A stretch of DNA of 64,000 bases from Octadecabacter ascidiaceicola (GTDB taxonomy: Bacteria > Pseudomonadota > Alphaproteobacteria > Rhodobacterales > Rhodobacteraceae): the NCBI RefSeq assembly GCF_900185015.1, contig NZ_FXYD01000001.1, positions 372,001-436,000 of the forward strand. Reading direction: 5' to 3'. Below the pieces are notes generated by a model. It was not told where the DNA came from. It was given only the letters and a program-made list of their open reading frames with translations, and did no database searches. Each line of letters starts with the position of its first letter. The stretch's first letter is position 1. This document shows positions 35,874 through 45,861 of this stretch, piece after piece. The translations under genes and the position numbers were made by a program.

Positions 35874-37919
35874 ATGTCCACTGATCCGTTGCTACAGCCC
35901 TACCAGTTGAAACACCTGACATTGCGTAACCGCATTATGACGACCAGTCATGAACCCGCCTATCCTGAGAACGGCATGCCGACAGAGCGGTACGCCGCCT
36001 ATCACGCTGAACGCGCTAAGGCGGGTGTTGCCCTTGCCATGACGGCCGGATCAGCCGCCGTAAGCCGCGACAGCCCGCCGGTGTTCAACAACATCCTTGC
36101 CTATAAGGATGAGGTCGTTCCCTGGATCCAGAACCTGACCGACAGCGTGCACGAACACGGTTGTGCCGTGATGATCCAGCTGACCCATTTGGGGCGGCGC
36201 ACGAATTGGAACAAGGGCGATTGGCTGCCGTCGCTTTCATCCACCAAACACCGCGAACCTGCGCACCATGCTTTCCCGAAACTGATTGAAGACTGGGACA
36301 TTGATCGGATTATCACAGATTTCGCGGACGCTGCCGAACGCATGAAAGCGGGTGGCATGGATGGGATTGAGTTGCAGGTCTACGGGCACTTGCTGGATCA
36401 GTTCTGGTCACCCCTGACCAATGATCTGGTTGGGCCATATGGGGCCGACACATTGGAAAACCGCATGCGCTTTCCATTGGATGTGGTTGACGCAATCCGC
36501 AAACGGGTTGGGTCAGAATTCATCGTCGGGCTACGCTATACTGCAGATGAGGCGCAAAAAGGTGGCATCACGCCTGAGGAAGGTTTGGAAATTTCCAAAC
36601 GCATCGCTGACACCGGACAAATCGATTTCCTCAACGTGATCAAGGGCCGCATCCACACCGATCCCGCGATGACGGACATTATCCCTGTTCAGGGTATGAA
36701 ATCCGCCCCCCACCTCGATTTTGCGGGCGAAGTGCGCAAAGCAACGGGCATGCCGACATTCCACGCATCGCGCATCCCCGATGTCGCCACTGCGCGCCAT
36801 GCGGTGCAGGCGGGTTTGCTTGATATGGTTGGCATGACCCGCGCTCATATCGCCGATCCGCATATTGTGCGCAAAATCGTTGAGGGGCGCGAAGATGATA
36901 TCCGTCCCTGCGTCGGAGCGACCTACTGTCTGGACCGGATTTACCAAGCTGGCGACGCGCTGTGCATCCATAACGCGGCAACGGGGCGTGAACTCAACAT
37001 GCCCCACGATATCATCAAATCCGATACACAGAAAAAGGTTGTCATCATTGGCGCTGGCCCCGCGGGGCTAGAGGCTGCACGGGTCGCGGCGGAGCGTGGC
37101 CATGATGTAACCGTGTTTGAGGCCGCTGCAGATCCCGGTGGGCAAGTCCGCCTGACCGCCCAGTCCCCCCGCCGCCGCGAGATGATAGGCATCATCGATT
37201 GGCGCATGGCACAGTGTGCGGCGCGGGACGTGACGTTCCATTTCAACACATGGGCCGAGGCGGAAGATGTGACCGCCTTGAACCCTGACGTGGTTATTGT
37301 CGCCACAGGCGGCCTACCCAACCTTGAGCTGTTCGAGCAAAAGGGTGAGCAAGCCCATGTGGTGTCCGCATGGGACATCATCTCAGGCGATGTGAAACCT
37401 TCGGGTAAAGTCTTGATCTATGACGAAAGCGGCGATCACCCTGCCCTGCAAGCTGCAGAAGTCGCGGCAAATGCCGGATCGAGTGTCGAAATAATGACGC
37501 CTGACCGTACGTTTTCCCCCGATGTGATGGCGATGAATTTGGTGCCCTATATGCGTTCTTTGCAGGACAAGGACGTTACATTCACCGTCACGCGCCGTTT
37601 GATGGAGGTCGCGCAATCAGGCAATACGCTGACCGCAACAATTGGCACGGATTACTCTGATCACACCTATGAAACTGTCGCCGATCAGGTTGTCGTAAAC
37701 TATGGCACCTTGCCGCTTGATGATCTGTACTTTGACCTAAAGCCTTCGTCGTCCAATGGCGGCGAAGTCGATTACGACGCGCTGATCGCGGGCCAGCCGC
37801 AAACGGTTACGCGCAATGAAGACGGGTCGTTTCAGCTGTTCCGCATCGGCGATTCCGTATCAGCACGCAATACCCACGCGGCCATTTATGATGCGTTGCG
37901 TCTGGTGAAGGATATCTAA
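35874..37919 (+). CDS. stcD: Flavin-dependent N-methylproline demethylase (StcD-like)
   Basis: The 681-residue fusion has an N-terminal old-yellow-enzyme TIM barrel ([43 protein letters not shown]) and an iron-sulfur segment with [22 protein letters not shown] (Cys residues near 345-365). A C-terminal FAD/NAD(P) domain follows ([30 protein letters not shown]). This is the trimethylamine dehydrogenase/dienoyl-CoA reductase architecture. The details match my memory of the rhizobial StcD, which demethylates N-methylproline in stachydrine (proline betaine) catabolism. ATG 35874 has GGAG 9 nt upstream. A proline-racemase-family gene follows at once, which supports a proline-derivative substrate. 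Confidence 0.8.
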   Translation: MSTDPLLQPYQLKHLTLRNRIMTTSHEPAYPENGMPTERYAAYHAERAKAGVALAMTAGSAAVSRDSPPVFNNILAYKDEVVPWIQNLTDSVHEHGCAVMIQLTHLGRRTNWNKGDWLPSLSSTKHREPAHHAFPKLIEDWDIDRIITDFADAAERMKAGGMDGIELQVYGHLLDQFWSPLTNDLVGPYGADTLENRMRFPLDVVDAIRKRVGSEFIVGLRYTADEAQKGGITPEEGLEISKRIADTGQIDFLNVIKGRIHTDPAMTDIIPVQGMKSAPHLDFAGEVRKATGMPTFHASRIPDVATARHAVQAGLLDMVGMTRAHIADPHIVRKIVEGREDDIRPCVGATYCLDRIYQAGDALCIHNAATGRELNMPHDIIKSDTQKKVVIIGAGPAGLEAARVAAERGHDVTVFEAAADPGGQVRLTAQSPRRREMIGIIDWRMAQCAARDVTFHFNTWAEAEDVTALNPDVVIVATGGLPNLELFEQKGEQAHVVSAWDIISGDVKPSGKVLIYDESGDHPALQAAEVAANAGSSVEIMTPDRTFSPDVMAMNLVPYMRSLQDKDVTFTVTRRLMEVAQSGNTLTATIGTDYSDHTYETVADQVVVNYGTLPLDDLYFDLKPSSSNGGEVDYDALIAGQPQTVTRNEDGSFQLFRIGDSVSARNTHAAIYDALRLVKDI

Positions 37920-37920
37920 A

Positions 37921-38958
37921 GTGCGCAGCAGCAAAACCATTCACGTCGTGTCCTGCCATGCAGAAGGCGAGGTCGGCGATGTGATCGTTGGCGGCGTCGC
38001 CCCACCCCCCGGTAAAACCCTGTGGGAGCAGCGCACGTGGATCGCCACAGACGAAACCCTTCGCAATTTCATGTTGAACGAGCCGCGCGGCGGCGTATTT
38101 CGTCATGTAAATTTACTCGTTCCGCCAGTGCATCCAGACGCCCAGATGGGGTGGATCATTATGGAGCCCGAAGACACGCCACCGATGTCAGGCTCCAATT
38201 CCATCTGTGTCTCAACCGTGCTGTTGGACAGCGGCATCATCCCGATGACGGAACCCGTAACGGAAATGACTCTTGAAGCCCCCGGCGGATTGGTACGCGT
38301 GCGGGCCGAGTGTAAAAACGGCAAAGCGGAGCGTATCACAGTGCGTAACCTGCCGTCCTTTGCTGGCGAATTGGGTGTGTCGCTGGACGTTCCCAACTTG
38401 GGGTCGATCACTGTCGACACCGCCTTTGGCGGAGACAGCTTTGTGGTCGTTGATGCAGCCGCACTGGGGTTTGATTTGGTTGAAGCTGAGGCCAAGGCCC
38501 TCGCCGAACTTGGCGTGGCAATCACCAATGCGGCTAATGAACAGCTGACATTTCACCACCCTGACAACCCCGACTGGACACATTTTTCGTTCTGCCTTTT
38601 CGCTGGGCCGATCACCCGTGATGGAAGCCACCTGACGACTTCTGCGGCTGTTGCCATTCAACCCGGAAAGATCGACCGATCCCCCACGGGAACGGCGGCG
38701 TCTGCACGTATGGCGTTACTTCATGCGCGAGGCGAAATGCAGGTGGGAGAGACTTTCACAGCGCGTTCCATCATCGGTTCCGAATTTCATGGCCGGATTG
38801 TCGATACCACAGCAGTCGGCGACACCCCTGCGATCATTCCCGAAATCACAGGGCGCGCTTGGATCACCGGAACGCACCAACATATGCTGGACCCTGATGA
38901 TCCATGGCCCGATGGTTATCGCTTAAGCGACACATGGCCTGACCTTAAGGAACGTTGA
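37921..38958 (+). CDS. Proline racemase family protein with Ser/Thr active-site residues
   Basis: The 345-residue protein has the family fold motifs [35 protein letters not shown] and [10 protein letters not shown]. The two catalytic positions differ from racemases. The MCGHN motif reads MSGSN (Ser90), and DRSPCGTG reads DRSPTGTA (Thr256). Cys/Cys enzymes are racemases or 4-hydroxyproline epimerases, and Cys/Thr enzymes are trans-3-hydroxyproline dehydratases. A Ser/Thr pair removes both thiol bases, so the reaction is uncertain. Starts at GTG 37921, 1 nt after the stcD-like stop, clearly co-transcribed. Confidence 0.8.
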   Translation: MRSSKTIHVVSCHAEGEVGDVIVGGVAPPPGKTLWEQRTWIATDETLRNFMLNEPRGGVFRHVNLLVPPVHPDAQMGWIIMEPEDTPPMSGSNSICVSTVLLDSGIIPMTEPVTEMTLEAPGGLVRVRAECKNGKAERITVRNLPSFAGELGVSLDVPNLGSITVDTAFGGDSFVVVDAAALGFDLVEAEAKALAELGVAITNAANEQLTFHHPDNPDWTHFSFCLFAGPITRDGSHLTTSAAVAIQPGKIDRSPTGTAASARMALLHARGEMQVGETFTARSIIGSEFHGRIVDTTAVGDTPAIIPEITGRAWITGTHQHMLDPDDPWPDGYRLSDTWPDLKER

Positions 38959-38960
38959 GT

Positions 38961-39347
38961 ATGTGAAACGACACAGAGAAGAACAAAGCCAATGCAATCG
39001 CGTTTTACGATTTGATGTTCAACAAAAGTGAACCGCGTGAAGCGATCAACCAGTATGTGGGCGACGAATACATCCAGCACAATCCCCACGTTGCGGACGG
39101 CAAAGAAGCGTTCATCGCCTATTTCGAACGTATGGCGGCAGAATACCCGGGGAAAGTTACCCATTTCAAACGTGCTATTGCAAAGGACAACATGGTCGTC
39201 CTGCACTGCCACCAGATTTGGCCTCACAGCGATGACTATGCGGGCATCGACATCTTCCGGTTCGATGGCAACGGCAAGATTGTCGAACACTGGGACGTGC
39301 TGCAAGTCATTGCTGGAACATCACGAAACGACAACGGCTTGTTCTAG
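38961..39347 (+). pseudogene. NTF2/SnoaL-like protein gene with a stop at codon 2
   Basis: Directly after the racemase-like gene, an AAGGA site is followed by ATG at 38961. The next codon is TGA (38964-38966), and the frame then stays open to 39347. Read through, it encodes about 128 residues of the SnoaL/NTF2-like fold (AIAFYDLMFNKSEPREAINQYVGDEYIQHNPHVADGKEAF, then VVLHCHQIWP, IDIFRFDGNGKIVEHWDVLQ). Translation could restart only at ATG 39012, losing the first helix of the fold. Either a nonsense mutation or a sequencing error. Confidence 0.7.
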
Positions 39348-39356
39348 TCACGCTGG

Positions 39357-40910
39357 TTACTCAGCCGTCAAAATCGCACTGACCGGAACGAGCGCGACTT
39401 GGTCATCAGAGTTTGCTGTGCCCCACAAGATCAGTGCTGAAATCGTGTCAGGACGTACGCGCCCAACGAGGACAACACCGCTTTCCTGTCGCGCACGAAA
39501 TGCCGCTTGATCAACGAAGCGGCGTATGACGCGTGCATCTTGATCCTCTGCATCTAGTTCACGGTAAACAACTGCTGCCGGAACGTTGGCGGCCTCTGCC
39601 GCGCGCCCCGCCATGTTCAATCCCTGACTTACAGACACAAATCCACGCCCCTGCGCGGCAAGAATGTCCATCGCTTGTTGTGTTACATCGCGATCAGACT
39701 GAAGCCCACCCTCGCCAATGTCGAGTACCGCAACTGTTTCAGGTAGCATATTGAAAACACTCTGGAACGTAACTTCCACATCGCTTGGCAAGGCGCCTTC
39801 CGGTAGCTTCGCCAAGACGGCAACCTCAAACCCGCTCGCACGGTAGGATTCCATCAGTTCGGTTGCGTTTGCGACGCTTGGGTCAAGGGCGATGGTCACA
39901 GGAAACGAAAGGCCAGACAGTGCAGCGGCAGCTGCAGACATTGACCCATCATCAATAAGCACGATCGACATTAGTGGCTTTCCAACGACGTCGCCTGCGT
40001 TGGCCGAATAATCTATAAGCGCGTTGAGCGATTGAGCGGTCTCAGGTGCTTCACCTTCCTCCTTCTCTTCAGCTGCTCCAGGGCGTCGTATGGTTACACC
40101 CGTTCCACGATCTCCAAGCAGTGAATTCTCTCCGCCTTGAAGTTGCAGTCGTGGCGCCGCTGGTTCAGGAAAGGCAGAAGCCAAAATATCATCCGCAGGC
40201 TGATCCGTTGGCACGTTCTCAACGTCGGTATCCGGCGTGTCAGGTTCGCCAGCATCCGTTCCCAATGCATCCGCGCCTAGGTCCACAACAAAGAAGTCTT
40301 CGCCGTCTTCTTCATTCGCTTCGGGTTCAGGATTGGTTTCAATCGGGTCGGCTACAACAACATCGGCACCGACATCGACTCCAACATCCGGTTCGATAAC
40401 GATCGTTGGTTGAGACGGCGTGGTTGAAACAGTCAAATCCGCCTCAGAGTTGGGAACCTGCGGCGCAAGGGACTGCGGATTGGGAAGCACCGGATCAACC
40501 GGCTGCGCAAGCAATTCTACGCTCTCGGCTGCTTCAGGGGCTTCCATCGCGCCCTCAATCGCAACTACTTCTGGTTCATCTAACGGGTCAGTATCCGCAC
40601 GAGGGGCTACTACGTCCGCCTCAACCGCTGCTGGCGCGTCTGGTTCTGCTGCGCTCGGCTCACCGAAGGTTGCGTCGTTTTCCGGCAAAGCAGGTGCTTG
40701 TGGTTCTTCAATTGAAACGCTGCCGACAGGTGTCGATGGGCTGTTCGCTTCTTCCGGCTGTGCGGCAACGGGTTCCACCTCTGGGGCTTCAACCAATGGT
40801 GGTTCTGGTGGTGTCACACCGGCAGGCAATTCGGTTACCAACGACGCGGTACCCAGCCCCAAAGCGGAGACCAAGCCCCCAGCCAAAACTCCACCGATCA
40901 TTCCACGCAT
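39357..40910 (-). CDS. Divergent polysaccharide deacetylase family protein with long acidic linker
   Basis: The 517-residue protein has an N-terminal hydrophobic anchor or signal (MIGGVLAGGLVSALGLGTASLV). About 260 residues of Pro/Glu/Ala/Asp-rich low-complexity linker follow. A C-terminal divergent polysaccharide deacetylase domain runs from about residue 310 (LMSIVLIDDGSMSAAAAALSGLSFPVTIALDPSVANATELMESYRASGFEVAVLAKLP to GRGFVSVSQGLNMA). It is thus predicted to act at the cell wall. Biochemical activity for this divergent branch is not established. It is encoded opposite to the trp genes, between the stcD block and trpG. Confidence 0.8.
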   Translation of the reverse strand: MRGMIGGVLAGGLVSALGLGTASLVTELPAGVTPPEPPLVEAPEVEPVAAQPEEANSPSTPVGSVSIEEPQAPALPENDATFGEPSAAEPDAPAAVEADVVAPRADTDPLDEPEVVAIEGAMEAPEAAESVELLAQPVDPVLPNPQSLAPQVPNSEADLTVSTTPSQPTIVIEPDVGVDVGADVVVADPIETNPEPEANEEDGEDFFVVDLGADALGTDAGEPDTPDTDVENVPTDQPADDILASAFPEPAAPRLQLQGGENSLLGDRGTGVTIRRPGAAEEKEEGEAPETAQSLNALIDYSANAGDVVGKPLMSIVLIDDGSMSAAAAALSGLSFPVTIALDPSVANATELMESYRASGFEVAVLAKLPEGALPSDVEVTFQSVFNMLPETVAVLDIGEGGLQSDRDVTQQAMDILAAQGRGFVSVSQGLNMAGRAAEAANVPAAVVYRELDAEDQDARVIRRFVDQAAFRARQESGVVLVGRVRPDTISALILWGTANSDDQVALVPVSAILTAE

Positions 40911-41079
40911 GCGCTCGTCGCCTTCTCAATTCAGGTCCGATCAACCTCTGTTGGGTCAATTCGGGTTCAATGCGGGCCTTGACGCACCTTGCCGTGCGGC
41001 CCATGTATGGCAACACTATACAAGGGGCAGCCCGCCGGACGGTAGCCCCAAATTAACCCATCCCAAAGGTGGCAGATAA

Positions 41080-41661
41080 ATGCTTCTCTTGATCGATAAT
41101 TATGACAGCTTCACCTACAATCTGGTGCACTATTTCGGTGAACTCGGCGCGGATGTCATTGTGAAACGCAATGACGCCATTGATGTACAAGAAGCAATGA
41201 GAATGGGCGCCTCCGGTATTGTGCTCTCCCCTGGTCCATGTGATCCGGCGCAAGCGGGCATTTGTCTCGCGCTGACCAAAGCGGCCGCTGAAACAAAGAC
41301 CCCGCTGTTCGGCGTGTGCCTTGGGCACCAAACCATCGGCGAAGCGTTCGGCGGCAAAGTTGTACGCTGCCACGATATCGTTCACGGCAAAATGGGCACC
41401 ATGCACCACACCGGCAAATCCGTCTTCAAAGGCCTGCCTACCCCGTTTGAAGCCACGCGCTACCACTCCCTGACAGTTGAACGCGACAGCCTGCCAGATT
41501 GCCTTGAAATCACAGCAGAACTAGACGATGGCACAATCATGGGCCTACAACACCGCGAATTGCCAATCCACGGCGTGCAATTTCACCCCGAAAGCATCAA
41601 ATCCGAACACGGTCACGCGATGCTACAAAACTTCCTAGATACGATGAAAGTACCGGCATGA
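41080..41661 (+). CDS. trpG: Anthranilate synthase component II (glutamine amidotransferase)
   Basis: The 193-residue class I glutaminase has [35 protein letters not shown], the nucleophile Cys in [16 protein letters not shown] (about residue 79), and the His-Glu pair in [14 protein letters not shown]. It feeds ammonia to TrpE. The stop overlaps trpD by 4 nt. Because trpE is 5.3 kb upstream with a convergent gene between them, trpG must have its own promoter, probably in the 41000-41079 gap. Confidence 0.95.
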   Translation: MLLLIDNYDSFTYNLVHYFGELGADVIVKRNDAIDVQEAMRMGASGIVLSPGPCDPAQAGICLALTKAAAETKTPLFGVCLGHQTIGEAFGGKVVRCHDIVHGKMGTMHHTGKSVFKGLPTPFEATRYHSLTVERDSLPDCLEITAELDDGTIMGLQHRELPIHGVQFHPESIKSEHGHAMLQNFLDTMKVPA

Positions 41662-42674
41662 GCGACGCTCTAAAACCCCTGATTCACGCCGCCGCCGAGG
41701 GCCCATTGTCCCGCGCTGAGGCTGAACAAGCCTTTCAGATCCTGTTCAAAGGCGAGGCAACGCCGTCCCAAATGGGTGGTCTACTGATGGCGATGCGCAC
41801 GCGCGGCGAAACAGTGGATGAATACGCCGCCGCTGCCGCCGTCATGCGCGCTCATTGCCTGCCCGTCACCGCCCCTGTCGGCGCGATCGACATCGTTGGC
41901 ACCGGTGGTGATGGCAAAGGCACGCTGAATATTTCCACGGCGACGGCTTTTGTTGTTGCTGGCGCAGGCGTTGCCGTCGCCAAACACGGCAACCGCAATC
42001 TGTCGTCCAAATCCGGCGCGGCAGACGCGCTGAGCCAAATGGGGATTGATGTAATGGTCGGCCCCGAAGTGGTTGAACGCGGCATCGCAGAGGCTGGCAT
42101 CGGCTTCATGATGGCGCCAATGCACCACCCTGCCATCCGCCACGTCATGCCGACACGTGCCGAATTGGGCACCCGCACGATCTTCAATATCCTCGGCCCG
42201 CTGACCAACCCCGCAGGCGTCAAACGCCAGCTCACGGGTGCGTTTTCACGCGATTTGATTCACCCGATGGCCCAAACTTTGCAAGCACTGGGATCAGAAG
42301 CCGCATGGTTGGTCCACGGCAGCGATGGCACCGATGAATTAACCATTACAGGCGTGTCTTGGGTCGCCGCAATGTCCGGCGACATGATCACCATGCGTGA
42401 AGTCCACCCTGAGGACGCGGGCCTTCCCGTCCATCCCTTCGAAGCAATCCTTGGCGGTACCCCCGAAGACAACGCCATAGCATTCCGCGCCTTGCTGGAC
42501 GGCGAACACTCCGCCTACCGTGATGCTGTGCTGCTAAATTCCGCCGCCGCCCTGCTTGTCGCAGGTAAGGTCGAAGGGTTGAAAGCGGGCGCCAAACTGG
42601 CCGCCGAAAGCATCGATTCCGGTGCTGCCAAACGCGCCGTGGAAACCCTCGCCACGATTACCCAAGCCGGCTAA
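41658..42674 (+). CDS. trpD: Anthranilate phosphoribosyltransferase
   Basis: The 338-residue enzyme has the glycine-rich PRPP loop [39 protein letters not shown] and [31 protein letters not shown], all family landmarks. It transfers phosphoribose to anthranilate. Start ATGA overlaps trpG. The last base of its TAA is shared with the next start (TAATG). Confidence 0.95.
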   Translation: MSDALKPLIHAAAEGPLSRAEAEQAFQILFKGEATPSQMGGLLMAMRTRGETVDEYAAAAAVMRAHCLPVTAPVGAIDIVGTGGDGKGTLNISTATAFVVAGAGVAVAKHGNRNLSSKSGAADALSQMGIDVMVGPEVVERGIAEAGIGFMMAPMHHPAIRHVMPTRAELGTRTIFNILGPLTNPAGVKRQLTGAFSRDLIHPMAQTLQALGSEAAWLVHGSDGTDELTITGVSWVAAMSGDMITMREVHPEDAGLPVHPFEAILGGTPEDNAIAFRALLDGEHSAYRDAVLLNSAAALLVAGKVEGLKAGAKLAAESIDSGAAKRAVETLATITQAG

Positions 42675-43147
42675 TGACAGACTGGACGCCTAGATTCGAT
42701 TTCAACCGGCGCTTCTGGGCCGGTTGCGTAATCGCATTGTTGTCGTTCAGCTTCCTTGTCGTCTCGATCCTTCACTCACGTGAGACCTACAAACTCTCCC
42801 GCGAAGGCATTCAAATTGAAGCAACCGTAACCGATGCGCGCACCGTTACCTCAAACACCGAAGGCTCGCCCAAACACGTTCTCACTTACACATTCAACAA
42901 TAACGGCCAAACACAGACCAACGAACGTGTGGTGCCGGAACACTTTTTCCAAACACATCCCAGTGGCACCATCTGGACAATTACCGCTCTCCCCGATGAC
43001 ACCACGCGCCACCAACTCTATGATGGAGAAAAACGCGAAACCGCCATTGGTGCCCTCATCTTTTCTGCCCTCATGACTCTCTTTGGTACACTCCTTGCCT
43101 TGTCTGGCCCAAACTTAAACGCGCTACGGCACCGCCTCACCTCTTAA
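42674..43147 (+). CDS. DUF3592-like membrane protein inserted in the trp operon
   Basis: The 157-residue protein has two hydrophobic helices (FWAGCVIALLSFSFLVVSILH, residues 14-34, and AIGALIFSALMTLFGTLLAL, about 125-144). They flank an extracytoplasmic beta domain whose pattern (GIQIEATVTDARTV, HVLTYTFNNNGQTQTNERVV, PSGTIWTITALPDD) resembles DUF3592. Function unknown. Its start overlaps the trpD stop by one base, so it is translationally coupled with tryptophan genes though it has no evident role there. Confidence 0.75.
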   Translation: MTDWTPRFDFNRRFWAGCVIALLSFSFLVVSILHSRETYKLSREGIQIEATVTDARTVTSNTEGSPKHVLTYTFNNNGQTQTNERVVPEHFFQTHPSGTIWTITALPDDTTRHQLYDGEKRETAIGALIFSALMTLFGTLLALSGPNLNALRHRLTS

Positions 43148-43240
43148 CCCTGCCTCTGTTTCTCAAATATCCCGGGGACGCGTAGCGGGGGCAGCGCCCC
43201 TCCACCAAGAACACAGCAACCACCCCCCACGGTTTCTCCC

Positions 43241-43261
43241 CCAAAATTTCTCAAATTTTGG
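43241..43261. repeat. Perfect palindrome before trpC
   Basis: CCAAAATTT and AAATTTTGG are perfect 9-bp arms around CTC, 57 nt upstream of the trpC start. A second GC-rich small hairpin (GGGGGCAGCGCCCC at about 43186-43199) precedes it. The 170-nt gap is unusual for this tight cluster and might hold a promoter, operator or processing site. Confidence 0.5.
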
Positions 43262-43317
43262 CCACGCCCGCGGCACGCGCAATTGTCTTCCCTTTCACAG
43301 CACAGTACGTTGCGCCC

Positions 43318-44124
43318 ATGGATATTCTAGACAAAATCAAAGCCTATAAACTCGACCATATCGCCGCCTGCAAAGCAGCGCGTCCCTTGGCCGACGTCGA
43401 AGCAAGCGCCCGTGCTGCCTCACCGACGCGCGGCTTCGCGAACCGCTTGGTTGAGGCCAGCCGCGAAGGCTATGGGCTGATCGCTGAAATCAAAAAAGCC
43501 AGCCCGTCCAAAGGCTTGATCCGGGATGATTTTAACCCGCCAGAACTTGCCAAAGCCTACGCCGCAGGTGGCGCAACCTGTCTTAGCGTCCTTACCGACG
43601 TTCCGTCCTTTCAAGGCGCGGATGAATTCCTTGTCGCAGCCCGCGAGGCTGTCGACCTGCCCGTCCTGCGCAAAGATTTCATGTATGACACCTACCAGGT
43701 CGCTGAAGCCCGTGCCTTGGGGGGCGACGCCATCCTGATCATCCTCGCCTCCGTCAGCGACGCCCAAGCCGCCGAGCTCGAAGCCGCCGCAATGGAATGG
43801 GACATGGATGTACTGTTAGAGGTCCATAACGAAGAAGAATTAACACGTGCCTGTGCATTGAAATCGCCCCTCATGGGCATCAACAACCGCAACCTCAAAA
43901 CGTTCGAAACCAAGCTGGACACCACCCGCACCCTATCGCGCATGGTGCCTGCTGATCGCCTAATCGTCTGCGAAAGCGGCCTGTCCACACCAGACGACCT
44001 GTCCGACATGGCCCGCTACGGCGCACGTACCTTCCTTATAGGCGAAAGCCTGATGCGTCAGGACGATGTCACGGCCGCGACGCGCTCGTTGCTGGCTGGT
44101 GGCGCAAACATGGGTGGCATATAA
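43318..44124 (+). CDS. trpC: Indole-3-glycerol phosphate synthase
   Basis: The 268-residue TIM-barrel enzyme has [21 protein letters not shown] (catalytic Lys), [52 protein letters not shown] and [12 protein letters not shown]. It closes the indole ring from CdRP. ATG 43318 begins at MDILDKI, as in relatives. The longer frame from 43258 crosses the palindrome and is not conserved in style. moaC starts 0 nt after its stop. Confidence 0.95.
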   Translation: MDILDKIKAYKLDHIAACKAARPLADVEASARAASPTRGFANRLVEASREGYGLIAEIKKASPSKGLIRDDFNPPELAKAYAAGGATCLSVLTDVPSFQGADEFLVAAREAVDLPVLRKDFMYDTYQVAEARALGGDAILIILASVSDAQAAELEAAAMEWDMDVLLEVHNEEELTRACALKSPLMGINNRNLKTFETKLDTTRTLSRMVPADRLIVCESGLSTPDDLSDMARYGARTFLIGESLMRQDDVTAATRSLLAGGANMGGI

Positions 44125-44601
44125 GTGTCTGACAAGCTTAGCCATTTTGACGACCAAGGTCAGGCCCATATGGTGGATGTCTCGGGCAAAGCCGTGACCA
44201 GCCGCATCGCCACCGCCACTTCTTGGATCAAAATGTCCCCTGAAACGCTGGCCCATGTCACCGCCGGCACCGCCAAAAAGGGCGACGTTCTAGGCATCGC
44301 ACGTATCGCGGGCATTCAGGCAGCCAAGAAAACATCCGACCTAATCCCGCTGTGCCATCCGCTCCCGATCACCAAGGTCGCAGTGGACCTCAGTCCAGAC
44401 GAAACACTCCCCGGTGTGCACATTGAAACGACCGTGAAAACCACAGGCCAAACTGGGGTCGAAATGGAAGCCCTAAGTGCGGCCAGCGTTGCCGCTCTCA
44501 CGGTCTATGACATGCTCAAAGCAGTGCAAAAAGACATGGAAATCGGCGGCATCCGCGTCACCCTAAAAGACGGCGGAAAATCCGGCCGCTTTGAAGCATG
44601 A
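44125..44601 (+). CDS. moaC: Cyclic pyranopterin monophosphate synthase
   Basis: The 158-residue protein performs the second step of molybdenum cofactor synthesis. Landmarks: [67 protein letters not shown], and the final [10 protein letters not shown] with catalytic Lys. Starts at GTG 44125 right after trpC and overlaps moeA by 4 nt. Confidence 0.95.
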   Translation: MSDKLSHFDDQGQAHMVDVSGKAVTSRIATATSWIKMSPETLAHVTAGTAKKGDVLGIARIAGIQAAKKTSDLIPLCHPLPITKVAVDLSPDETLPGVHIETTVKTTGQTGVEMEALSAASVAALTVYDMLKAVQKDMEIGGIRVTLKDGGKSGRFEA

Positions 44602-45791
44602 TCACCGTTGAGCAAGCACAGGCGCTTTGCCTTGAGCTTGTCCAAACGGGCCCGTCCGAAACCGTTCCCCTGGCAGACGCGCAGGGCAGAACCCTTGCAG
44701 CGCCGCTTCAAGCCAAGCGCGACCAACCGCCCTTTTCTGCGTCAGCGATGGATGGATACGCCGTTCAGCAGGGCGATGCCGTTCAAGGTGCAACGCTAAA
44801 CGTCATCGGGGAATCTGCGGCGGGTCATGGCTGGCAGGGCGTTGTCCAAGCGGGCCAAGCCGTTCGTATTTTCACCGGCGCACCCGTGCCGGAAGGCGCC
44901 GATTGCGTGGTTATTCAGGAGAACGTAACGGCAAACGGCGATCAAATCACCGTTGATGAACCGGCAAGTAGCAACATAAATATCAGACCACAAGGTGCTG
45001 ATTTTACGCGTGATTTCAAACTTTGCGCACCACGTGTTCTGTCATCGCCGGATCTCGCCTTGATCGCCGCGATGAACCAGCCGGACGTCCCTGTAATCAG
45101 CAAACCCAAAGTGGCGCTGATCTCAACTGGTGATGAGCTACTTATGCCCGGCGGTGATCCGTCGCCTAACCAGATCATCGCGTCAAATGTCTTTGCGCTG
45201 CACGCCATGCTGCAGGACGCCGGCGCCGAGCCAAACATTCTGCCCATCGCGCCCGACACAGCTGATGCCTTGGACGCGGTTCTGAAACAAGCCAGCGATT
45301 GGGGCGCGGATATCATCGTCACCATTGGCGGGGCGTCTGTGGGGGATCATGATCTGGTCGCCCCTGCTTTGGACCGTTTTGGCGTGACCCGCAGTTTTCA
45401 CAAGATCGCTATGCGCCCAGGTAAGCCATTGATGGCGGGCGCAAAAGGCACCACGGCTTTCCTTGGTCTCCCAGGCAATCCCGTGTCGGCAATTGTCTGT
45501 GGCCATTTGTTTTTGCTCCCCATGGTGCGCCGCGCCATGGGCCAAACCGATGTTCTGCCCCGCGCGGTCACAGCCCGCTTGACCGCGCCGATGCCAAAGG
45601 GCGGCCCACGCGCCCACTACATGCGCGCGGTGTTTGAAGAAGGCGCTGAAAACCGCACCGTGACGGCGTTTGACAAGCAGGACAGCTCAATGCTGACGGT
45701 CCTTGCCAACGCGAACTGCCTGTTGTTGCGCCCGATAGATGACGCCGCCAAAAATGCGGGTGATCCGGTCACAATCCACCCCATCGTATAA
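44598..45791 (+). CDS. moeA: Molybdopterin molybdenumtransferase
   Basis: The 397-residue protein inserts molybdate into adenylylated molybdopterin. Landmarks: [74 protein letters not shown] and [11 protein letters not shown]. It is coupled to moaC by ATGA. The next gene, lexA, has its own SOS-controlled promoter. Confidence 0.95.
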   Translation: MITVEQAQALCLELVQTGPSETVPLADAQGRTLAAPLQAKRDQPPFSASAMDGYAVQQGDAVQGATLNVIGESAAGHGWQGVVQAGQAVRIFTGAPVPEGADCVVIQENVTANGDQITVDEPASSNINIRPQGADFTRDFKLCAPRVLSSPDLALIAAMNQPDVPVISKPKVALISTGDELLMPGGDPSPNQIIASNVFALHAMLQDAGAEPNILPIAPDTADALDAVLKQASDWGADIIVTIGGASVGDHDLVAPALDRFGVTRSFHKIAMRPGKPLMAGAKGTTAFLGLPGNPVSAIVCGHLFLLPMVRRAMGQTDVLPRAVTARLTAPMPKGGPRAHYMRAVFEEGAENRTVTAFDKQDSSMLTVLANANCLLLRPIDDAAKNAGDPVTIHPIV

Positions 45792-45798
45792 GAACAGA

Positions 45799-45827
45799 TT
45801 GACACAAAACGAGAACAAGTCTAGAAC
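45799..45827 (+). promoter_or_regulatory. lexA promoter with overlapping SOS box
   Basis: TTGACA (45799-45804) and TAGAAC (45822-45827) are separated by 17 bp. GAAC-N7-GAAC at 45813-45827 is the reverse of the alphaproteobacterial SOS box GTTC-N7-GTTC. It covers the -10, predicting direct autorepression of lexA. Confidence 0.8.
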
Positions 45828-45861
45828 ATCCCTTAACAAAGACCATTGAGGGAGAGGGCAT

